DNA of 64,000 nt, from assembly GCA_902777125.1 (NCBI GenBank), contig CACYSQ010000006.1, positions 124,001-188,000 of the forward strand. The letters are read 5' to 3'. Below are positions 35,360-45,935 of this stretch, one piece after another. Position 1 is the first letter of the stretch. Each line of letters starts with the position of its first letter. Below the pieces are notes generated by a model. That model worked only from the letters and a program-made list of their open reading frames with translations, was not told where the DNA came from and ran no database searches. Made by a program: the position numbers and the translations under genes. The DNA is from Ruminococcus flavefaciens. GTDB lineage: Bacteria > Bacillota > Clostridia > Oscillospirales > Ruminococcaceae.

Positions 35360-37381
35360 TTATTCCTCAAAGGCAGTGACGATACGCTCGATACGCTCAG
35401 CGAGGTCGTCCGTGAGGACCTTCTTCTCCTCTATCTCCTCGATGATATCCTGACCGTAGGTGCGGATATAGTTCATCAGCTCGGTACGGTATTCGCGCAG
35501 CTCCTTGAGCGGAATGCCCTTGAACAGGTCATGCTGAGCGGCATAGAGGAGAATCACCTGCTCATAGTGCGGAAGCGGATTGTAGAGGGGCTGTTTCAGC
35601 AGCTCTGTGAGCATATGACCGTGGTCGAGGAGGTCAGTGGTAGCCTGATCGAGCTCGGACGAGAACTGAGTGAATATCTCCATTTCCTTGAACTGTGCAA
35701 GGTCGATACGGAGGTTTCCGGCAGCCTTTTTCATAGCCTTTGTCTGAGCGGCACCGCCTACACGCGAAACGGAAAGACCGTAGTTAACGGCAGGTCTGAG
35801 ACCGGAGTTGAAAAGCTCGCTCTCGAGGAATATCTGACCGTCGGTGATAGATATAACGTTTGTCGGGATATAGGCGGAGATATCTCCGGCGAGAGTCTCT
35901 ATGATAGGCAGAGCTGTCAGCGAACCGCCGCCGTGCTCATCATCGAGACGGCTCGAACGTTCGAGAAGTCTCGAATGGAGGTAGAAAACATCGCCGGGGT
36001 AAGCCTCACGTCCCGGAGGGCGGTGCAGCAGCAGTGACATTGCACGGTAAGCTACAGCGTGTTTGGAGAGGTCGTCGTAAACGATAAGAACGTCCCTGCC
36101 CTTAGCCATGAAGTATTCAGCCATAGCCGTACCGGAATAGGGGGCGATGTACTGGAAGGGCGCCGGGTCGCTCGCAGAAGCGCACACAACAATGGAATAG
36201 TCCATAGCGCCGTACTTTTTGAGGGTATTGACGACCTGAGCAACGGTCGAGGACTTCTGACCTATGGCAACATAGATGCAGATCATGTCCTTGTCCTTCT
36301 GGTTGATGATAGTATCGAGTGCGATAGAGGTCTTACCGGTCTGACGGTCGCCGATGATGAGCTCACGCTGACCGCGTCCTATCGGGAACATTGAGTCTAT
36401 CGCAAGGATACCTGTCTGTAACGGCACGTTTACGGGCTTACGCTCGATAACGCCGGGAGCCTCACGCTCAATGGGGAAGTAGTCCTCCGCCTTGATAGAG
36501 CCGAGACCGTCTATGGGAGCGCCGAGTGCGTCAACGACTCTGCCGAGGAGCTCATCGCTCACGCCTACACCGGCACGTTTGCCTGTTCTGATGACGGAGG
36601 AGCCCTCCGTGAGACCGTGGTCGTCACCGAGAAGAACTACGCCTACGGAGTTTTCCTCAAGGTTCTGGACGATGCCTCTGATGCCTGTCTCGAATTCGAC
36701 AAGCTCGCCGTACATAACAGCGTTCATGCCTCTGACTGTCGCGATACCGTCGCCGATACGGGTTATGAAGCCCGTTTCGGTAGCACCGGAACGCACATCG
36801 AAGTCCCTGACCTCTGTTCTGAGGACGGAGATGATGTCGCCGTGAGTATCAGAGGTATCACGCTCTGCAAGCTCGGCAGCCTTTCCGTGGAGTGTCTCCC
36901 TGAGAGCGCGGAGGCTTGTACGGTAGCTCTTGTCGTACTCAACATCGCCTGCATTGAGGATAAAACCGCCTATGATATCGGGATCCTGAATGTACTCGAT
37001 AGAAACGTCGTTCTTACCGAATTTTTCGATTATGAATTTTCTGAGATCAGCCTGCTGGAGCTCGGTAAGGGGCGTAACATAGCGGACTGAAGCTCTGATA
37101 CTGCCCTCCTGTTCGATGAGGAAGTCAGTGTAGAGCTCCATTATCTCGGGGAGTTTCTCCACGAGACCGCTGCGGACAGCGCTCATCAGTGGCTTCTGCA
37201 TACTCTCCGGGAAGAGCTTTGCTATAACGGCTTTCTTTTCCTCGTGGGTAACGAGGGGGTTGCCGAGGGTATCGGAAACGTCTCCGCAAGATGCGAGAAC
37301 AGCGGAGGTCTCATTGATATCAGCCTGCGGTATCTTAGCGCTTTTCAGCTCATCAAGGAGCAGTTTTTCCTTGTCATTCAC
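35360..37381 (-). CDS. atpHA: Fused ATP synthase delta-alpha subunit
   Basis: One uninterrupted frame encodes 673 residues. Residues about 1-175 match the delta (OSCP) subunit from its second helix on, with [14 protein letters not shown], a helix ending [20 protein letters not shown] and [14 protein letters not shown]. Residues from about 183 match a complete alpha subunit: EISxxL-type start [16 protein letters not shown]-like [11 protein letters not shown], Walker [10 protein letters not shown] and the alpha signature [17 protein letters not shown]. Delta normally crowns alpha N-termini at the top of F1, so a fusion places both parts where they already meet. The first delta helix seems to be missing (about 20 residues). 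It overlaps atpF by 4 bp. No stop or frameshift was seen at the joint. Confidence 0.93.
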   Translation of the reverse strand: MNDKEKLLLDELKSAKIPQADINETSAVLASCGDVSDTLGNPLVTHEEKKAVIAKLFPESMQKPLMSAVRSGLVEKLPEIMELYTDFLIEQEGSIRASVRYVTPLTELQQADLRKFIIEKFGKNDVSIEYIQDPDIIGGFILNAGDVEYDKSYRTSLRALRETLHGKAAELAERDTSDTHGDIISVLRTEVRDFDVRSGATETGFITRIGDGIATVRGMNAVMYGELVEFETGIRGIVQNLEENSVGVVLLGDDHGLTEGSSVIRTGKRAGVGVSDELLGRVVDALGAPIDGLGSIKAEDYFPIEREAPGVIERKPVNVPLQTGILAIDSMFPIGRGQRELIIGDRQTGKTSIALDTIINQKDKDMICIYVAIGQKSSTVAQVVNTLKKYGAMDYSIVVCASASDPAPFQYIAPYSGTAMAEYFMAKGRDVLIVYDDLSKHAVAYRAMSLLLHRPPGREAYPGDVFYLHSRLLERSSRLDDEHGGGSLTALPIIETLAGDISAYIPTNVISITDGQIFLESELFNSGLRPAVNYGLSVSRVGGAAQTKAMKKAAGNLRIDLAQFKEMEIFTQFSSELDQATTDLLDHGHMLTELLKQPLYNPLPHYEQVILLYAAQHDLFKGIPLKELREYRTELMNYIRTYGQDIIEEIEEKKVLTDDLAERIERIVTAFEE

Positions 37382-37869
37382 CTGCCGATCCCCTCCTCTT
37401 CCTCGAGGAACTTGTCAACAAGACGGCGGTTCTTTTCATCGTCAACGTTTTCGCCGATTATCCTTGAAGCAGCCTCAACAGCGAGGTCAGCGATCTGGGT
37501 CTGAGCCTGTGCGAGAACGCGCTTGCGTTCATTCTCGATAGTTTTTCCGGCGTCGGCAACGATGCGTTCCGCCTCCTCCTGAGACCTCTTGATGATAGCG
37601 GCACGTTCGGTCTCAGCGTCCTCATGGGCCTTGTCGATGATCTTCTGAGCCTCGTCCTTAGCGGAGCCGAGCTCATTGTCGTACTGTTCCCTGAGCTGTT
37701 CAGCCTCCTCGCGGTTTTTTTTGGCGGAATCGAGCTCGTCCTGCACCATCTGAGTGCGTTTCTCCATCATCTTCCTTATGGGCTTAAAGAGGAAGATCTT
37801 CATAAGTATCAGCAGCAGGATAAGGTTTATGCCTGCCCAGATGAAATTCCATATATTAATATCCAGCAT
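37378..37869 (-). CDS. atpF: ATP synthase b subunit
   Basis: This 163-residue protein has an N-terminal membrane segment (about 5-25) and a long charged coiled-coil (30-130, rich in Glu/Lys/Ala), then [20 protein letters not shown] near the end. It forms the outer stalk. It overlaps the delta-alpha fusion gene by ATGA. Between it and atpE lies a 119-bp palindrome. Confidence 0.95.
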   Translation of the reverse strand: MLDINIWNFIWAGINLILLLILMKIFLFKPIRKMMEKRTQMVQDELDSAKKNREEAEQLREQYDNELGSAKDEAQKIIDKAHEDAETERAAIIKRSQEEAERIVADAGKTIENERKRVLAQAQTQIADLAVEAASRIIGENVDDEKNRRLVDKFLEEEEGIGR

Positions 37870-37936
37870 AGGTCGTCCTCCTGTTCTTGACTAAAAATAA
37901 GAGGGTATGTAACTTTTAGGCGGTCGAGAGGCGGCG

Positions 37937-38055
37937 GACGTTTGCGTAATTGCCCCACATCACAAACACGCAGTCTGTCAAGACCGCTGTTTGCAGCGCT
38001 CGTTTCAGTCTTGACAGACTAAGTGTTTGTGGTAAAATAGGCAATTGCGAACGTC
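37937..38055. repeat. 119-bp palindromic element between atpE and atpF
   Basis: Arms match from outside in: GACGTTTGCG...AATTGCC / GGCAATT.GCGAACGTC, CACAAACAC / GTGTTTGTG, and a perfect inner AGTCTGTCAAGAC / GTCTTGACAGACT, around a 23-base centre with its own GC-rich hairpin. Downstream of atpE, 38100-38145 also holds GCTCCC/GGGAGC. In RNA the whole element would form one long hairpin. Confidence 0.88.
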
Positions 38056-38150
38056 TCCTGTCGGTCAGACCACCTGATATATTATTTACCCAAATAAGAA
38101 AGCTCCCGCACACACTTCTCCGCAGAGACGTCCGGGGAGCAATTTCTGCA

Positions 38151-38372
38151 TTATTTGAGGAACAGGATAATGAGGATAGCGATAACGAAGCCGTAGATAG
38201 CGGTCGCCTCAGCGAGGGCACAACCGAGAAGGAGCGCCTTGTTGATATCGCCCTTTGCTTCAGGCTGACGGGCGATAGCCTCAGCAGCCTTAGATGTTGC
38301 TATACCTATACCTATACCTGCGCCAAGTCCGGTGAGAACAGCCAGACCTGCACCTATTGCCAAAAGTCCCAT
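38151..38372 (-). CDS. atpE: ATP synthase c subunit
   Basis: The ATG at 38372, behind GGAGGT, gives 73 residues; a TTG five codons upstream would put the ribosome site inside the gene. Two membrane helices are joined by the polar loop ARQPEAKGD. The ion-binding carboxylate is in helix 2 (AEATAIYGFVIA). The c-ring turns with ion flow. Compared with Na+-type c subunits, Thr and Tyr of ET..Y are kept, but the helix-1 Gln is replaced by Ile and Ser after Glu by Ala, which points to H+. Confidence 0.97.
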   Translation of the reverse strand: MGLLAIGAGLAVLTGLGAGIGIGIATSKAAEAIARQPEAKGDINKALLLGCALAEATAIYGFVIAILIILFLK

Positions 38373-38387
38373 AATATTGACCTCCAA

Positions 38388-38503
38388 TAATTAGTTCTTA
38401 GTTTTTAGTGCTTAGTGCATAGCATAGAAGAAAAAGCCTTTACCGGATACGTCTCCGGAGGAGACACCTCAACTAAGAACTATGCACTTATAACTTGTAA
38501 CTA
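38388..38503. repeat. Inverted-repeat element between atpB and atpE
   Basis: AGTTCTTAG and AGTGCATAG on the left are matched by CTAAGAACT and CTATGCACT on the right, around GTCTCC-GGAG-GAGAC. It resembles the AATTGAGAAT-bounded elements at 44782 and 52823 in plan but not in sequence. Confidence 0.65.
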
Positions 38504-39193
38504 TTATTCCTCCTCCATAGCCTCGGACATAAAGAGCGAGGTGAGGAATACGAATACATATGCCTGTATCGCGCCGTCAAACACATCGAAGTAGAAGCTG
38601 AATGCGAGCGGTACGCCGACCGGTACAAGGAGCTTTATGAACTCCATGATGACGAAAGCACCGAGAACGTTTCCGAAAAGTCGCATACAGAGCGAAAGCG
38701 GCTTGATAACGAGCTCCATGAGATTGAGCGGGAGCATGAAAGCCATAGGCTCGCAGAAGCCCTTCAGCCATTTTCTCACGCCCTTCTGCCTGATACCGCT
38801 GTACTGTATCAGGAGTATCGCGAATATCGCGAGCGTTGCGGTAACGCCGAGATCCTTTGTCGGGGGTCTTAGACCTACCAGACCTATAAGGTTTGATATA
38901 CCGATATACAGCAGCAGCGTTTCGAGTATGGGGAGGTATTTTTTCCCCTTGCTGCCGAGTATCTCGAGGAAGAAGTTATCCATCCAGAGCACGAAGCTCT
39001 CGACAAGGCACTGGAAGCCCGTCGGCACTACCTTCATTCTCTTTGTGAATATAATGGAGCCGATGACCAGAAGTCCCATGATGAACCATGTCATGACGCA
39101 GGACTCCGGAACGGGTATCCCTCCGAATACAGGTATTGTAAAGGACGTCCGGCACTCAAGCTCTTCCATGAGCTTGTCTGCAAGATCACCCAT
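38504..39193 (-). CDS. atpB: ATP synthase a subunit
   Basis: The ATG at 39193, behind AAGGTGGG, gives 229 residues; an upstream GTG lies within the ribosome site. It is a multi-span protein with the essential Arg in the helix SLCMRLFGNVLGAF and a C-terminal hydrophobic block ending QAYVFVFLTSLFMSEAMEEE. It forms the ion half-channels facing the c-ring. It is the first Fo gene behind the operon promoter. Confidence 0.95.
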   Translation of the reverse strand: MGDLADKLMEELECRTSFTIPVFGGIPVPESCVMTWFIMGLLVIGSIIFTKRMKVVPTGFQCLVESFVLWMDNFFLEILGSKGKKYLPILETLLLYIGISNLIGLVGLRPPTKDLGVTATLAIFAILLIQYSGIRQKGVRKWLKGFCEPMAFMLPLNLMELVIKPLSLCMRLFGNVLGAFVIMEFIKLLVPVGVPLAFSFYFDVFDGAIQAYVFVFLTSLFMSEAMEEE

Positions 39194-39237
39194 TTTCCCA
39201 CCTTCTTTCACGAATGTGAATTTGATCCTATATGATA

Positions 39238-39266
39238 ATAATATATCAATTACGCTCCAAAGTCAA
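39238..39266 (-). promoter_or_regulatory. Promoter of the ATP synthase operon
   Basis: On the minus strand TTGACT (39266-39261), 17 bp and TATTAT (39243-39238) lie about 45 bp before the atpB start. Confidence 0.85.
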
Positions 39267-39327
39267 GAGCTTTGGGGCAATTTCAACGAATTATGCAATA
39301 AATTTTCGTATATATTGCTATTCAGGC

Positions 39328-39660
39328 TTATGAATTTTCCTCCGCGAGCCTGAGTGCATTACTGAGGCGTTCGATAGTACCGGAATTGAGCTTTTCCGAG
39401 AGCCTTACCCTGTCGAGCTCCTTCTTGAAAGCGGAAAGCTCCTTTGCGATAGCCTGCAAAGCCTCCTCACTGCGGTTCTGACGTTCCTCCAGTGAAGCGA
39501 TGCGGTCTCCGAGAGCCGCGATAGCCTCTGCGAGAAGCTCGTTGGCTTCATTCTGACGTTCGCCGAAGTCCGTGAGCTTGGCGGCAGCTTTCAGAGCGCT
39601 TATCTTTTCGTGGCCGTCGAAGGTCACGAGCTTTTTCTTATTCAGCCCTGTATCAGCCAT
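39328..39660 (-). CDS. Small coiled-coil protein
   Basis: This 110-residue protein is hydrophilic, with a continuous heptad-rich stretch (about residues 45-108: LLAEAIAALGDRIASLEERQNRSEEALQ...). It has no membrane segment, so it is not AtpI. It is just upstream of the atp operon promoter and downstream of a lipoprotein gene, with 30 bp between. No family is recognised. Confidence 0.65.
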   Translation of the reverse strand: MADTGLNKKKLVTFDGHEKISALKAAAKLTDFGERQNEANELLAEAIAALGDRIASLEERQNRSEEALQAIAKELSAFKKELDRVRLSEKLNSGTIERLSNALRLAEENS

Positions 39661-39690
39661 AGTTTACATCCTTTCTCATGTCCGGGAGGC

Positions 39691-40368
39691 TCATTTCAGG
39701 CGCTTGAGCTCCTTGTTATCGCCCTTGTCGTTGGTTATCGTCATAACATCGCCGTCAACAGAATATGTACCGTTCAATGTCTGACCGCCGATCTCTATCC
39801 TGAGAGTGTTGTCGGAGGATATCTCGCCGATAGTATAGAGGATATTGATATCGGTATTGTTTTCGGCGATATCGACCAGTATGCTGAGGGCGTCCGTATC
39901 CAGCTTTTCGTCCGAACCGCTCTGAGCAGCGCGTTTGTTATAGCCTTTTTCCATTGAATCGTAAACAACTCCGCTGACAAGCTCATATTTTCCGAAAAAC
40001 TCGGTACCGTCATTGGGCTCGAGCCTTTTCAGCGTCATATTATCGTCATTGTCGATGTGGAGACAGTAGGTCTCGCCGTCGAAATCGAACATACCGGGTT
40101 CGATCTCGTGGTTTTCGAGAGTACCGGTACCGTCGTTGTTGAATTTCATCATAGAGGTAACGGGCAGGGTAGCCTCCATTCTGATAGTACCGGATTCGGT
40201 TATATTCAGAAAGGAACTGTCGTCCCATTCCCACCTGCCGGCGTAGTCAGCCTTAGCCTGAGAAGCCGGGGTATCAGCGTTTTTGCTGCTGCTGTCACTG
40301 CTTCCGCATGAAACGAAAGCACCTGTTATCATTGTGCAGGCGATAAGCGCCGCGATAATTCTTTTCAT
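39691..40368 (-). CDS. Putative lipoprotein, DUF5640-like
   Basis: This 225-residue protein has a signal peptide and lipobox FVSC (Cys21), a Ser/Asp linker, and two beta-rich units each of the type GKYEL...G....D....YSVDGDVMTIT. Such units occur in many Ruminococcus lipoproteins. Function unknown. The start follows GGGAGAACTACC on the minus strand. Confidence 0.72.
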   Translation of the reverse strand: MKRIIAALIACTMITGAFVSCGSSDSSSKNADTPASQAKADYAGRWEWDDSSFLNITESGTIRMEATLPVTSMMKFNNDGTGTLENHEIEPGMFDFDGETYCLHIDNDDNMTLKRLEPNDGTEFFGKYELVSGVVYDSMEKGYNKRAAQSGSDEKLDTDALSILVDIAENNTDINILYTIGEISSDNTLRIEIGGQTLNGTYSVDGDVMTITNDKGDNKELKRLK

Positions 40369-40409
40369 GGTAGTTCTCCCTTTTGATATTTCTGCCGGGA
40401 CACTGTCCC

Positions 40410-41348
40410 TTAAAGTCTCAGATTTTCGCGCCAGTAATTGAGCGTATCAGCGATAGTTTTCTCCATAGATATCTCAGCCTGCCAGCCGGTATCGTTCCTT
40501 ATGAGTGAGACGTCCGGCTCGATAATGGGGATATCCGAGGCTCTCATACGCGCCGGGTCTCTCACGACCTCTATCGGTGTTTCCGACATTTTCAGCGCAG
40601 TATCGAGGATAAACTGTATATCAACAGCTTTTCCGCGTCCGACATTGTAGGTCCTTCCGGAAACGCCCTTCTCGCCGAGCAGCCGGTAGGCTCTGACGAC
40701 ATCGCGGACGTCCGTGAAATCGCGTTTTGCCGAGAGGTTGCCGACCTTCATCAAAGGCTCACGCAGACCCTTTTCCGCCTCGGCTATCTGCTTGCAGAAG
40801 TCCGAAATAACGAAGATATCAGCCTGTTTTGGACCGGAATGGTTGAAAGCCCTGACCATTACGATATCCATTTTGTAGGCACGGGCGTATATCTCGCCGA
40901 TCATGCCCTGACAGGCCTTTGTTGCGGCATAGATATTGCCCGGACGCAGAGGCTCCTCCTCGCTGAGAGGACAGCTGCCCTCCCTGATGAAGCCGTACTC
41001 CTCGCCCGAGCCAATGAGGACGGTCCTCACGCCCTCGCCGTACTCTCTGAGCGCCTCGAGGACGTTGATAGTGCCGATGACGTTTATCTCAGCCGTGAGC
41101 TGAGGACGCTTCCATGAAACCGCAACAGAGCTCTGTGCGGCAAGATGATAGACGATATCCGGTCTGAAATCACTCAGCACCGCAGAGATATCGTCTTTTT
41201 TCAGTATATCGAGCGTAAGCGCGGCACATTCTCCGGAGAGAGTCTCCGACGGGAGACAGGTCGCGCCGACCTCCCAGCCGGCAGAAGCAAGCTCGCTGAT
41301 GAGATAGCCTCCGACAAAGCCTGCACCGCCAATTATCAAAGCCCGCAT
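40410..41348 (-). CDS. rmd: GDP-4-keto-6-deoxy-D-mannose reductase (Rmd type)
   Basis: This 312-residue short-chain dehydrogenase has GGAGFVGGYL (NAD(P) binding), the active-site Tyr-Lys in IYAATKACQ and a C-terminal substrate part. With gmd and manC in the same cluster, the most likely reaction is reduction of GDP-4-keto-6-deoxy-D-mannose to GDP-D-rhamnose. It lacks the GDP-fucose-synthase N-terminal style (VAGHRGMVGSA). It is the last gene of the polysaccharide cluster. Confidence 0.78.
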   Translation of the reverse strand: MRALIIGGAGFVGGYLISELASAGWEVGATCLPSETLSGECAALTLDILKKDDISAVLSDFRPDIVYHLAAQSSVAVSWKRPQLTAEINVIGTINVLEALREYGEGVRTVLIGSGEEYGFIREGSCPLSEEEPLRPGNIYAATKACQGMIGEIYARAYKMDIVMVRAFNHSGPKQADIFVISDFCKQIAEAEKGLREPLMKVGNLSAKRDFTDVRDVVRAYRLLGEKGVSGRTYNVGRGKAVDIQFILDTALKMSETPIEVVRDPARMRASDIPIIEPDVSLIRNDTGWQAEISMEKTIADTLNYWRENLRL

Positions 41349-41357
41349 AGTTTCACC

Positions 41358-42488
41358 TCAGAGCCTTCCGGAAAGAACTCCGCAAAGCCTTTCTATAACT
41401 ATTTTTTCATTGAACACCTTATCCACGCGTTCTGCGGCAGCCTCGCCCATTTCCTCGCGGAGCTCCCTGTCATCGGCGAGCCTGTTTATCGCGAAGGCGA
41501 GCGCACCTGCGTCAGAGGGCGGAACGGTCATGCCGGTATCTCCGTGGAGGCTGACATAAGGCACTCCGGAGGGCAGAGCCGTGTTTATGACGGGCTTGCC
41601 GTAGACCATAGCCTCAAGCTGGACTATGCCGAAAGCCTCGCTGCGTTCAACGGACGGAAGCACAAAGATATCGCAGTCGGCAAAAGCCCTGCGGAGCTCC
41701 TTCTGCGGAAGGAAGCCCAGAAAATGCACTCTGTCCTCGATCTCCGAATGTTTTACTCTTGCTTTCAGCTCAGCCTCGAGCTCGCCGGCGCCTGAAATGA
41801 ACAGCTCGCAGCCCTTGACGTCCCTGAAAGCCTCAATGAGGACGTCAATGCCCTTGTAGTAGACCAGTCTGCCGCTGAAGAGCACCTTGACGCTGTTCTC
41901 GTAGCAGCATTTTTCCTCGAGGAAGCCGTCGCGCACCGTTTTCCGGTAATCCTCCGGCACGATGCCGTAGGGGACGACGACGCACTTGTCCCAGTAGCCG
42001 GGGAGGTATTCCGAGCCGATGATGTGACCCTCTGTTGCAACGAGAATGCGGTCGGCTCTTTCGAGGAGCCTGTGCATGAACGGCTTGTAGAGCCTCATGA
42101 GTTTTTTCTGCTTGACGACGTCGCTGTGCCATGAGACCACGACCTTGCCCTTAAAGCCGGAAAACAGCAGAGCTGCGTCCGCGAGCGGGAACGGCACATG
42201 GATATGGACAACGTCAGCTTTTGCAGCCATTTCGCGGAATTTCCGGATAAACTGCATGGAAAGCGGACAGGAGAAGTAAGTTCCGAGGCTGCCGCAGCGT
42301 GTAACGTCAACGCCGTTGATCTTTTCGCGGCGCATATCGCCTCTGTCATCGCGGCAGACGAGGACTTTGACATCGAAGCCGCCGGTCCTGCCGAGCTCCT
42401 CGGCGTACTGCCGGATAACGGTCTCGATGCCGCCGATATGGGGATAATAAGCCTTATTAACTTCAAGCACTCTCAGCTTGCCGCTCAT
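41358..42488 (-). CDS. Glycosyltransferase family 4, probable rhamnosyltransferase
   Basis: The ATG behind AAGGAG at 42488 gives 376 residues. It is a GT-B fold protein: N-terminal VNKAYYPHIGGIETVIRQYAEEL, then the C-terminal SGRLVYYKGIDVLI and E-x7-E motif PSVERSEAFGIVQLEAM. Placed between gmd and rmd, it may use GDP-D-rhamnose, as WbpZ-type enzymes do. The acceptor is unknown. Confidence 0.85.
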   Translation of the reverse strand: MSGKLRVLEVNKAYYPHIGGIETVIRQYAEELGRTGGFDVKVLVCRDDRGDMRREKINGVDVTRCGSLGTYFSCPLSMQFIRKFREMAAKADVVHIHVPFPLADAALLFSGFKGKVVVSWHSDVVKQKKLMRLYKPFMHRLLERADRILVATEGHIIGSEYLPGYWDKCVVVPYGIVPEDYRKTVRDGFLEEKCCYENSVKVLFSGRLVYYKGIDVLIEAFRDVKGCELFISGAGELEAELKARVKHSEIEDRVHFLGFLPQKELRRAFADCDIFVLPSVERSEAFGIVQLEAMVYGKPVINTALPSGVPYVSLHGDTGMTVPPSDAGALAFAINRLADDRELREEMGEAAAERVDKVFNEKIVIERLCGVLSGRL

Positions 42489-42574
42489 ACTTTTCCACTC
42501 CTTTCCGTAAAAATCGTTTCGTGGGGGACGCAATAGCCCCTGTTTATGGGACGCTTTGCCCTGTAACTGCCGGT

Positions 42575-43723
42575 TCAGACCAGCGCCGAATAGATATCGT
42601 AGAGCATTTCAGCCGAACGCTCCCAAGTGAACTGCTTTGCGCGTTCAAGGCCTCTTGCAGAGAGGTCTCTGCGGAGCTTTTCGTCGGCATATAGCCTGTA
42701 AAGTCCCTCCGCAATGCTTTTGGGGGAATACGCATCGCAGATAACGGCACAGTCGCCTGTCACCTCGGGAAGCGATGCCTCACCGGAGGTCAGCACCGGT
42801 ACTCCGCAGGCCATAGCCTCCAGCGGCGGCATACCGAAGCCCTCGTAGAGCGACGGGAAAACGAATGCCAGAGCCCCGCACATGAGGGGGTTCATGTCCT
42901 CAGCCGGAACATATTTCGTGAATATGACCTTATCCTGCAAGCCGAGCCTTTCCACACGGGCGAATATCCCGTCATAGAGCCAGCCCTTTCCGCCGGCGAG
43001 CACGAGCTTCGGTGACTTCTCCCCGAGCTTGTTCACAAGCGCCTTGTAGGCAGTAATAAGCCTTTCGAGGTTCTTGCGGGGCTCGATAGTGCCGAGGTAG
43101 AGGAAGTAGTCGCCCCCGATGCCGAGCGACTCCTTCACGGCAGGGATACGTTCCGGCTCAGTGCAGGGGTGAAATCTATCGGTATCCACACCGCACGGGA
43201 CTACTCTTATCTTCGCCTCATGCTGCGGAAAATACCTGATTATCTCGCTTTTTGAGAATTCGGAATCAGTGACGATGACGTCCGCACGTTTCATCGAACG
43301 CTTCAGACCCATATTGAGCATGAGCTTTGTGCGTCCGCGGACGGTCTCCGGAAAAGCCTTGTAGACCATGTCGTGTACTGTTACCACGGTCTTTCCGTGA
43401 ACTCCCGGCGGCACGATGTAGTTGAAGAAATGGGTAACGTCCGCCTTTTTGCCGAAGAAGGAGGAGTAAGGCACAGGCACGAAGGTGCTTGATGCGCGGT
43501 ACATATAGCCCGAGAACTTCGCCATTTTAACAGCGATGCTGTCGCCGGCAAAGGGCATTATGCGTTCCATTTTCGCGGCATTGTCCTTGCCGGAGAAGAA
43601 ATTGTAGCGGAAGCTGTCCTCCGGGTGAAGTCTTGCGAGGGCGGTAGTCTGACCAGCCTCGCACCAGCCGATGCCGGTCATTTTCTCGCTCACCAGAGGC
43701 AGAGCGTCAAATTCTATCCTCAT
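42575..43723 (-). CDS. Glycosyltransferase family 4, probable D-rhamnosyltransferase
   Basis: This 382-residue GT-B enzyme has VHDMVYKAFPE and FLYLGTIEPRKNLERLI, then PSLYEGFGMPPLEAMACG, a pattern seen in WbpY/mannosyl- or rhamnosyl-transferases. The ATG starts just after the gmd stop (one base between), so translation is coupled. Neighbouring genes supply GDP-6-deoxy-hexose. Confidence 0.87.
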   Translation of the reverse strand: MRIEFDALPLVSEKMTGIGWCEAGQTTALARLHPEDSFRYNFFSGKDNAAKMERIMPFAGDSIAVKMAKFSGYMYRASSTFVPVPYSSFFGKKADVTHFFNYIVPPGVHGKTVVTVHDMVYKAFPETVRGRTKLMLNMGLKRSMKRADVIVTDSEFSKSEIIRYFPQHEAKIRVVPCGVDTDRFHPCTEPERIPAVKESLGIGGDYFLYLGTIEPRKNLERLITAYKALVNKLGEKSPKLVLAGGKGWLYDGIFARVERLGLQDKVIFTKYVPAEDMNPLMCGALAFVFPSLYEGFGMPPLEAMACGVPVLTSGEASLPEVTGDCAVICDAYSPKSIAEGLYRLYADEKLRRDLSARGLERAKQFTWERSAEMLYDIYSALV

Positions 43724-43724
43724 C

Positions 43725-44777
<1,053 letters not shown>

Positions 44778-44781
44778 TCAT

Positions 44782-44872
44782 GAATTGAGAATTGAGAATT
44801 GTGTTAATTTTGATTCGTCTGCCGGTAGGCAGATACAATAAATCTCCATTCTCCATTCTGCATTCTCAATTT
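44782..44872. repeat. AATTGAGAAT-bounded palindromic element, copy 1
   Basis: GAATTGAGAATTGAGAATT on the left and ATTCTCCATTCTGCATTCTC on the right flank an internal GTCTGCC-GGTA-GGCAGA hairpin. A related element lies at 52823-52940 between grpE and dnaK. Here it lies between manC and gmd. Confidence 0.75.
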
Positions 44873-45935
44873 ATATAAGTTCTGTTCTTCCCTGCTCTTT
44901 GAGCTGTGCGATAGCCTTCTTTACGTCCTGAGTGTTGTTCTTGGAGCATACGAGCAGGACATCGTCCGTATCGACGATGATGACATCGCGCGTACCGATA
45001 GCGGCAATGAGACGTTTTCCGCCGCATACGGTGGTTCTCTTCGAGTCAACGGCAACGACGTCGCCGGAGAAGTAGTTCTTGAGGTCGTCGGTCTGATTGA
45101 TGCGTTCGATAGCGAGCCAGCTTCCGACGTCGTCCCAGCCGAAGCTGCCTGGGATAGTGTAGATGTTCTCAGCCTTTTCCATAACGCCGAAGTCTATTGA
45201 CTCGGACGGGAAAGCTGTGAATTCCTTGACAAGCACCTCGCCGAAGCTTTCCGTACCGAAGCTCTCGCCTATGCGTACCGCGCCCTCATATACCTCAGGC
45301 ATGAGGGTACGGAGGTTTCCGAGGATAGAGGAGGTCTTCCACACGAACATACCGCTGTTCCAGAGGTAATTTCCGGAGGCGAGATAGCTCTTGGCAGTAG
45401 CGAGGTCGGGCTTTTCGACAAAGCGCTCGACTGCAAAGGCACTGCCAGCCTCATCGCCGAAGCAGATGTAGCCGTAGCCGGTCTCGGGGTAGGTGGGAGT
45501 TATGCCGATAGTAACGAGGTTCGAGCCCTCCTCCGCAACGGATATCGCTTTCCGGAGGGTGCTGATATAGATTTTCTCATAGCTTATGAGGTGGTCGGAG
45601 GGCAGGACGAGCATTACCGCATCGCCGTACTTCTTCTCTATGACCGCTGCCGCAAATGCGATACAGGGAGCCGTGTTTCTTGCACAGGGCTCAGCGAGGA
45701 TATTCTCCTCGGGTATCTGCGGGAGCTGTTCTTTTACGAGCCCGATATAAGAGCTGTTGGTGACGATGAAGATATCCTCCGCCTCAACGAGGGGGCTGAG
45801 CCTTCTGACGGTCTTCTGTATCATGGTTTCGCCGTCTGAGGTGAGGGAGAGGAACTGTTTCGGGCAGGAATTCCTGCTCTTTGGCCAGAAACGCTCGCCG
45901 CGTCCGCCGGCCATGATAACTGCTGTAGTTTTCAT
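44871..45935 (-). CDS. manC: Mannose-1-phosphate guanylyltransferase
   Basis: This 354-residue nucleotidyltransferase has the signature GGRGERFWPKSRNSCPKQF (residues about 10-28) and FVEKPD. It makes GDP-mannose from mannose-1-phosphate and GTP, the first step to GDP-D-rhamnose. It lacks the phosphomannose isomerase domain of bifunctional forms. It overlaps the sugar-transferase gene upstream by 4 bp. Confidence 0.95.
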   Translation of the reverse strand: MKTTAVIMAGGRGERFWPKSRNSCPKQFLSLTSDGETMIQKTVRRLSPLVEAEDIFIVTNSSYIGLVKEQLPQIPEENILAEPCARNTAPCIAFAAAVIEKKYGDAVMLVLPSDHLISYEKIYISTLRKAISVAEEGSNLVTIGITPTYPETGYGYICFGDEAGSAFAVERFVEKPDLATAKSYLASGNYLWNSGMFVWKTSSILGNLRTLMPEVYEGAVRIGESFGTESFGEVLVKEFTAFPSESIDFGVMEKAENIYTIPGSFGWDDVGSWLAIERINQTDDLKNYFSGDVVAVDSKRTTVCGGKRLIAAIGTRDVIIVDTDDVLLVCSKNNTQDVKKAIAQLKEQGRTELI

